From the NCBI GenBank assembly GCA_021794205.1, contig JAJYRH010000007.1, positions 1 to 64,000 on the forward strand: a stretch of 64,000 nt of DNA, written 5' to 3'. Shown piece by piece: positions 59,926 through 64,000 of this stretch. The notes beneath the pieces are model-generated. The model was not told where the DNA came from. It did no database searches and saw only the letters and a program-made list of their open reading frames with translations. The position numbers were made by a program, and so were the translations under genes. The first letter of the stretch is position 1. Every line of letters begins with the position of its first letter. This stretch comes from a bacterium (lineage in GTDB: Bacteria; Vulcanimicrobiota; Vulcanimicrobiia; Vulcanimicrobiales; Vulcanimicrobiaceae).

Positions 59926-61273
59926 CCGCCGCGCGCACCGCTTCGAATGCGCGCCGCCGCTCCGGTGCGGCACCGACGGGCGGAGCGAAGAGATTCATCG
60001 TTGCATTCGCTTCGAAGAGCACGACGCCGCCCTCGGCATCGATCGTGAAATCGATCCCGCCGTAATCGAGCCCGAGCGTACGACGGATCCGCTCGAGGAG
60101 CGCGACGGCGCGTTCGCCGAGCGCTGCATGCATGTCGGCGAGAAAGGCAAGTTCCTCGCGATCTTCCGTTCCTTCCCCCGAAAAGTAGTGAACTTTCCAC
60201 TGCTGCGAGCGTGCGAGATGGATCGGGTAGAGCCGGTCGCCGACGATGAGCACGCGGTACTTGCGAAAGAATCCGTCGGCCGAACGCGTGTCGAGATATT
60301 CGATGGCGAGGAGCGGGTCGCCGGGCAGCGCGTCGAGCGCCGCGGGGAGATCGTCGCGGCGCTCGACCCGTTCGAAGTGCTCGCCGGTGTGAAATCCCAG
60401 CGATCGTAGGAGAATCGGAAAATCGAAGGATGCCGTCGCCACGCGCTCTCGGCTCATCTCCACCGTGCGCGGCGCGAGCAGCCCTGGGATCGTCGCCATG
60501 CGCGCGGCGTTGCGCGCGCGCGAACTCGCGCCGACCGCGTCGGGGCTGTTGAAAACCCGTTCTCGACGCGTTTCGAGAAAACGTCGGGCCCCGGAGAGCG
60601 CCTCGCCGCAGCGCTCGGCATCGCCGATCGCGTTGAAGATCGCGTGATACGCGCCGATCTGCATCTGCGGTTCGTAAAACTCCGCCACGAGAACGTCGCA
60701 CGCGAAACGCTCGGCATCGATGATGCGCTCGGTATCGACGTTTCCGCCGAGCGCGGAGAGCAGCAGGAGCAGCGGCGTTCGCGGCGCGCTCCCACGCGCG
60801 GGGGCGCGCCGGATCGGCTGCGCTCCGAAGCCGATCCGCGCGTGCGCGCGCGCGCGCTCCCAGGCGCCGTCGCGCGCGTGAAGCAGCGCGAGCCCTTGGT
60901 GTGCGTCGGCCGATCGCGCATCGATAGCGAGTGCGGCCTCGTACTGCTCGAGCGCCGCGGCGGCGTCGCCCTCGTCGAGCAGCGCGGCGGCGAGATTCGT
61001 GCGCGCGCGCCGATCCTTCGGATGCGATGCAACCGCTTGTGCGTATGCGAGCCGTCCGGCTCGCTTGAAACCGCTATAGGTGAGCAAGGTCCCGAGGTTC
61101 GTCAGCGCGCCGAGATGCGTCGGGTCAGCGGAGAGGATCGCAATGTACGCATCGCGGGCGGCCACGCGTTCGCCGGCGGCTTCCAGCGCGCAGGCTTCTT
61201 GAAATGCTCGATCCACCGCGCGTGCTTCGAGGGGCGGCGTTGCTTCGCCCGCGCGAGGACGCCGGTGAAACAT
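59885..61273 (-). CDS. TPR protein fused to an ATP-grasp-like domain
   Basis: 462 residues from MFHRRPRAGEA. TPR region about 15-155 (ALTNLGTLLTYSGFKRAGRLAYAQAV; RTNLAAALLDEGDAAAALEQYEAAL; AHQGLALLHARDGAWERA). From about 230 an ATP-grasp-like fold: FPILLRSLGFHTGEHFERV, PLLAIEYLDTRSADGFFRKYRVLIVGDRLYP, and the metal site region LDYGGIDFTIDAEGGVVLFEANATMN. ATP-grasp enzymes form amide or peptide bonds. Convergent with the cytochrome gene, overlapping it by 41 nt; substrate unknown. Confidence 0.85.
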   Translation of the reverse strand: MFHRRPRAGEATPPLEARAVDRAFQEACALEAAGERVAARDAYIAILSADPTHLGALTNLGTLLTYSGFKRAGRLAYAQAVASHPKDRRARTNLAAALLDEGDAAAALEQYEAALAIDARSADAHQGLALLHARDGAWERARAHARIGFGAQPIRRAPARGSAPRTPLLLLLSALGGNVDTERIIDAERFACDVLVAEFYEPQMQIGAYHAIFNAIGDAERCGEALSGARRFLETRRERVFNSPDAVGASSRARNAARMATIPGLLAPRTVEMSRERVATASFDFPILLRSLGFHTGEHFERVERRDDLPAALDALPGDPLLAIEYLDTRSADGFFRKYRVLIVGDRLYPIHLARSQQWKVHYFSGEGTEDREELAFLADMHAALGERAVALLERIRRTLGLDYGGIDFTIDAEGGVVLFEANATMNLFAPPVGAAPERRRAFEAVRAAVSALLAAPGDGTQ

Positions 61274-61300
61274 CGGCCGACGAATGTGGTAGGATGAGCC

Positions 61301-61729
61301 ATGAGTTTTCCGATTGTAGGGCGCGCCCTTATCGCCGCGCTTATCGCTTTTCCGGCCGGCGCTTTCGCCGCGAGCCCCGCCCCCGTTGCAACCGCGATGC
61401 CGACGCCCGCGCCTACTGCCCTCTCGCCGAAGCGGCTCGCCTTCGCGCGCTCGCTCTTCACGAATCTGCAGGCAGGAAAGATCGAGAGCGCGCTCTTCGA
61501 TGCGCGTATGAACCAGTTGCTGGGGCCGGCGGTGCTGTCGGGCTTGGCGAAGCAGCTCGTACCTTTGGGGAGACCGACGGCGATTCTCGATGCCGCCGAC
61601 CACACCACGCCGAGCTATCGCGTCACCGATTATCTGCTGCGCTTTAGCGCCGGCCATTCATTGATCATGCGGGTCGCGATCGACACGAAGGGTAAAATCG
61701 CGGGACTCTTTTTCCCGAACGGCCTCTAA
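61301..61729 (+). CDS. Small secreted protein with the same domain as the C-terminus of the next gene
   Basis: 142 residues: signal peptide (1-23, GAFAAS), Pro/Ala/Thr linker, then a compact domain (about 42-142) in which SYRVTDYLLRFSAGHSLIMRVAIDTKGKIAGLF aligns with GYRAYDYLASFANGHLDLRFTLDRSGALAGF in the neighbouring beta-lactamase-fold protein. The pattern resembles DUF3887/DUF3471-like accessory domains. Two bases separate it from the next start. Confidence 0.8.
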   Translation: MSFPIVGRALIAALIAFPAGAFAASPAPVATAMPTPAPTALSPKRLAFARSLFTNLQAGKIESALFDARMNQLLGPAVLSGLAKQLVPLGRPTAILDAADHTTPSYRVTDYLLRFSAGHSLIMRVAIDTKGKIAGLFFPNGL

Positions 61730-61730
61730 C

Positions 61731-63110
61731 GTGCATCGCCTCGCAGCGGCGCTCGTCGCGGCGGCAATCGTGCCGCTGGCGCCCTCGTTGCGACAGCTGC
61801 AACCGCGCGCCCAGGCGCCGGGATTCGCCGTTGCGGTCCTGCGAAACGGAAAGATCGTCGATCGCTTCGCCGCAGGCGAGGCCGACCTCGCGCGTTCGCT
61901 TCCGGTGACGCCGCAGACGATCTTTCACATCGGCTCGATTACGAAAACGTTTACCGCAACTGCGGTCATGCAACTCGTGCAAGCGGGGAAGATCGACCTG
62001 CACGCATCGGTGACGCGCTATCTTCCGCAGTTCGTCGCCTGGAAAAATATTTCGATCGCCGAGTTGCTGATGCATCGGAGCGGCATTCCGAACTACCTCG
62101 ATGCTGCGCTCGCTCGGGGGCGCGTCGCGCAACCGACGACGCCGCAGGCGATTCTCGCGGCGATGGCGGCGAGACCGCTCGATTTCGTGCCGGGAACGCA
62201 TTTCGAGTACAGCAATACGAATTACGTCGCGCTCGGACTCATCGTCGCCAAGCTTTCCGGAGAGTCGCTTGCCGCCTACGAGCGCCGCGCGATTTTTATC
62301 CCGGCGAACATGCACTCAACCTTCGTCGGCAACGCGCCCGCGGGGCGCCCGCTCGCGTTGGGCTACAAAACGCGCGAGGGAGCGACCGTGGCGAACCCGG
62401 GAGATCCGAGTTGGTATTACGCATGCGGCGATATCCTCTCCACCGTCGGCGATCTCGCGCGCTTCGATCGCGCGTTGATGGACGGAAGGCTGCTCGCACC
62501 GGCGACTTTCGCGGAGATGGCGAAGGTCGCGCGCCCGGCAAGCGGGTTTGGAAATGCACGGTACGGATACGGCGTGATGACCTTCGCGTTCGGCAATCGC
62601 ACGCTGGTCGGCCACCACGGCGGGCTCCCCGGGTTCGAGGGCGATAACGAGATGATCCCGCGCGACGGCTTCGCCGTCGTAGCGCTTGGCAATGCCTTCG
62701 ATTTCGCAACCTCGGGACCCGATAACCTCGTCTTCGAGCATTATTATCCCAAACAGTTTGCCGCGCTCGTCGTCGCCGCACACGATGCGTCGGGGAAGGC
62801 GATTCCCGACCCGAACCCGGCGCTCACGCGTCGCTTCGCGTCGTTCCTGCGCGGATTACTCGTCGGGAAGCAGAGCGACGCGCATCTCACCCCACAGATG
62901 GCCGCCGCGCTCACGCCGACTGCGATCGCGCAGATCGACGCGCAGGTCTTCACTCGCCTCGGTGCGCTCCGCCGCTTGACATTCCGCGACCGCGCAGTCA
63001 TCGATGGATATCGTGCCTACGATTATCTCGCGTCCTTCGCCAACGGGCACCTGGACCTGCGCTTTACGCTCGATAGAAGCGGCGCGCTCGCAGGGTTTAC
63101 GAAGCAGTAG
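61731..63110 (+). CDS. Serine beta-lactamase-fold hydrolase (class C/esterase-like)
   Basis: 459 residues from a GTG. Signal-like N-terminus (1-20). Active-site motifs S69-I-T-K72 (SxxK), Y160-S-N162 (YxN) and H295/H296-G-G in GHHGGLPG (in place of KTG). These fit the beta-lactamase/D-aminopeptidase/esterase (PF00144) family rather than a true class C enzyme. Residues ~360-459 carry the accessory domain shared with the preceding gene. Acts outside the cytoplasm; substrate unknown. Confidence 0.9.
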   Translation: MHRLAAALVAAAIVPLAPSLRQLQPRAQAPGFAVAVLRNGKIVDRFAAGEADLARSLPVTPQTIFHIGSITKTFTATAVMQLVQAGKIDLHASVTRYLPQFVAWKNISIAELLMHRSGIPNYLDAALARGRVAQPTTPQAILAAMAARPLDFVPGTHFEYSNTNYVALGLIVAKLSGESLAAYERRAIFIPANMHSTFVGNAPAGRPLALGYKTREGATVANPGDPSWYYACGDILSTVGDLARFDRALMDGRLLAPATFAEMAKVARPASGFGNARYGYGVMTFAFGNRTLVGHHGGLPGFEGDNEMIPRDGFAVVALGNAFDFATSGPDNLVFEHYYPKQFAALVVAAHDASGKAIPDPNPALTRRFASFLRGLLVGKQSDAHLTPQMAAALTPTAIAQIDAQVFTRLGALRRLTFRDRAVIDGYRAYDYLASFANGHLDLRFTLDRSGALAGFTKQ

Positions 63111-63142
63111 GGATCGCGCGGCTCCGCACGCTCGCTCTGCCG

Positions 63143-63171
63143 TTGACAACCCGGCCGCGGCCCTGTAGCAT
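63143..63171 (+). promoter_or_regulatory. sigma70 promoter of the aroF leader
   Basis: TTGACA (63143-63148), 17-bp spacer, TAGCAT (63166-63171). The best promoter in the window. The leader-peptide ATG at 63181 is nine bases after the -10. Confidence 0.85.
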
Positions 63172-63180
63172 ACGCAGCAC

Positions 63181-63246
63181 ATGATGACGCATCGCACGTT
63201 CGCGTGGTGGTGGCAACTCTCCGGAGCGCATTCGCCGGTGAGGTAG
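63181..63246 (+). CDS. Tryptophan leader peptide (TrpL-like)
   Basis: A 21-codon frame, MMTHRTFAWWWQ then LSGAHSPVR, stop TAG at 63244-63246. Three consecutive TGG codons lie at 63205-63213. A perfect promoter before it and a terminator 35 nt after it show that it is an attenuation leader: stalling at the Trp codons when charged tRNA-Trp is scarce should favour transcription of aroF. Confidence 0.92.
   Translation: MMTHRTFAWWWQLSGAHSPVR
63217..63242 (+). promoter_or_regulatory. Pause-type hairpin in the Trp leader (1:2 stem)
   Basis: CTCTCCGG (63217-63224) can pair with CCGGTGAG (63235-63242), eight positions with one T-T mismatch, directly after the Trp codons. A ribosome stalled at the TGG run would cover its left arm. 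The competing antiterminator pairing was not established by eye. Confidence 0.5.
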
Positions 63247-63281
63247 GTCGTCGTCGCTCCCGTAAGGGATCGTTCGTAGAG

Positions 63282-63308
63282 ACCGTCCGTAGCACCGGAC
63301 GGTTTTTT
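63282..63308 (+). terminator. Attenuator terminator in front of aroF
   Basis: ACCGTCCG (63282-63289), loop TAGCAC, CGGACGGT (63296-63303), then a T run to 63308. It lies between the leader peptide stop and the aroF ribosome-binding site, so full-length transcription requires read-through. Confidence 0.92.
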
Positions 63309-63352
63309 GTTTGTATCGAGTCGCGGCGCCGGAGCGCCAAGGAGAAGAAGTC

Positions 63353-64000
63353 GTGTATCCTCTCGCAGCATTCAACGGGCAACGCAGCGTCGTCGAGGTC
63401 GGCGGGGTGCGCTTCGGCGACGGCGGCTTCGTCGCGATCGGCGGGCCGTGCGCGGTGGAGAGCGAGGAGCAGATCGAGCGCTCCGCCGCGCTTCTCGCGG
63501 CGGGGGGCGCGGCGCTGCTTCGCGGGGGCGCCTATAAACCGCGCACCTCGCCGTACAGCTTCCAAGGGCTCGGCGACGAGGGGGTGCTCCTCATCGAACG
63601 GGCTGCGGCTCGCCACGCCCTGCCGACCGTCGTTGAAGTGCTCGCGGTCGAGGACGTGCCCTTCACCGCCGCGCGCGTCGCGATGCTGCAGATCGGGGCG
63701 CGGAACATGCAGAACGTCGCGCTGCTACGTGCCGCGGCGCGGAGCGGGAAGCCGATCCTGCTGAAGCGCGGCCCCGCGGCGACGCTCGACGAGTTGCTCG
63801 CCGCGGCCGAGTATATCTTGATGGAAGGGAACGCTCGGGTCGTGCTCTGCGAGCGCGGGCTGCGCGGCTTCGACCGGCACACCCGGAACCTCTTCGATCT
63901 CGCGGGCGCGCTCCGGTTACGCGAATTGACCCACCTCCCGGTCATCGTCGATCCGAGCCATGCGACCGGGCGCCGCTCCCTGGTCGTGCCGATGGCGCTC
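63353..64000 (+). CDS. aroF: 3-deoxy-7-phosphoheptulonate (DAHP) synthase, 5' part
   Basis: 216 codons from a GTG (AAGGAG at 63339-63344) to the window end, where the frame is still open. First enzyme of the shikimate pathway (phosphoenolpyruvate plus erythrose-4-phosphate). Motifs of the type I-beta (KDO8P-like) group: GGPCAVES (about 30), LLRGGAYKPRTSPYSFQGLG (about 62-81), QIGARNMQN, LLKRGPAATLDE, LCERGLRGFDRHTRNLFDL and VIVDPSHATGRR. No N-terminal ACT or chorismate mutase domain: the start lies close to the catalytic core, so allosteric control seems reduced and attenuation may be the main control. Confidence 0.95.
   Translation, partial: MYPLAAFNGQRSVVEVGGVRFGDGGFVAIGGPCAVESEEQIERSAALLAAGGAALLRGGAYKPRTSPYSFQGLGDEGVLLIERAAARHALPTVVEVLAVEDVPFTAARVAMLQIGARNMQNVALLRAAARSGKPILLKRGPAATLDELLAAAEYILMEGNARVVLCERGLRGFDRHTRNLFDLAGALRLRELTHLPVIVDPSHATGRRSLVVPMAL

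Overview
The window is gene-dense, high-GC (by eye a little above 60%), almost intron-of-nothing bacterial chromosome: about 66 protein genes on both strands, one tRNA, a tmRNA, and very short intergenic gaps. Most genes sit in runs with 1-30 nt overlaps (ATGA, GTGA, TAATG junctions), and GTG and TTG starts are common. The gene set is housekeeping (mutSL, miaA/miaB, der, uvrC, topA, hslVU, dxs, def-fmt-rsmB, murI, fumC, bioB, secG). Gene orders such as topA-trmFO-hslV-hslU and fhaA-fhaB-SEDS recall Terrabacteria-type lineages. My best guess is a member of Candidatus Eremiobacterota (WPS-2/Vulcanimicrobiota); this is an inference from gene order and style, not a database result.

Layout. 1-480: tail of an IS3-family transposase and a palindromic plus tandem repeat element. 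0.5-6.5 kb: M50 protease pair, an IPMS/homocitrate-synthase-like enzyme, VanX-like dipeptidase with a TPR partner, SprT-like protein, fumC. 6.6-12.5 kb: a minus-strand run efp, CHASE2-cyclase, TauE-like permease, MFS exporter, secreted duplicated-domain protein. 12.6-13.6 kb: an AbiEii-like nucleotidyltransferase module. 13.6-24.2 kb: plsY/der facing miaB-mutS-mutL-miaA-dapF-radical SAM. 24.2-26.6 kb: antiporter and two RCK (TrkA-like) proteins. 26.7-30.6 kb: tRNA-Pro, Clp_N protein, DedA, uvrC, holin-like protein, tmRNA with terminator. 30.8-37.5 kb: accessory and metabolic genes (GNAT, P-loop kinase, aldo-keto reductase, DUF190, flavodoxin-fold reductase, bioB, MerR regulator with operator, two methyltransferases). 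37.5-46.2 kb: envelope and transport (GerMN protein, AMIN-amidase, murI, PAP2-like, dxs, secG, OppDF-type ATPases). 46.3-52.4 kb: a histone-H1-like basic protein, then topA-trmFO-hslVU. 52.4-59.9 kb: a frameshifted membrane-protein gene, a lipoprotein, def-fmt-rsmB-fhaA-fhaB-SEDS-deacetylase-like-cytochrome c. 59.9-63.1 kb: TPR-ATP-grasp protein, a small secreted protein and a serine beta-lactamase-fold protein sharing one C-terminal domain. 63.1-64 kb: a complete tryptophan attenuator (consensus promoter, leader peptide with three consecutive Trp codons, terminator) in front of a DAHP synthase gene cut by the window end.

The most informative unusual features are the Trp attenuator on aroF, several sigma70-type -10 boxes placed so close to start codons that leaderless or near-leaderless mRNAs are likely, the 18-bp-repeat histone-like gene, the AbiEii-like pair, the radical SAM gene coupled to dapF, and the domain shared between the two proteins next to the ATP-grasp gene. 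I did not find one large unmistakably new multi-gene system.
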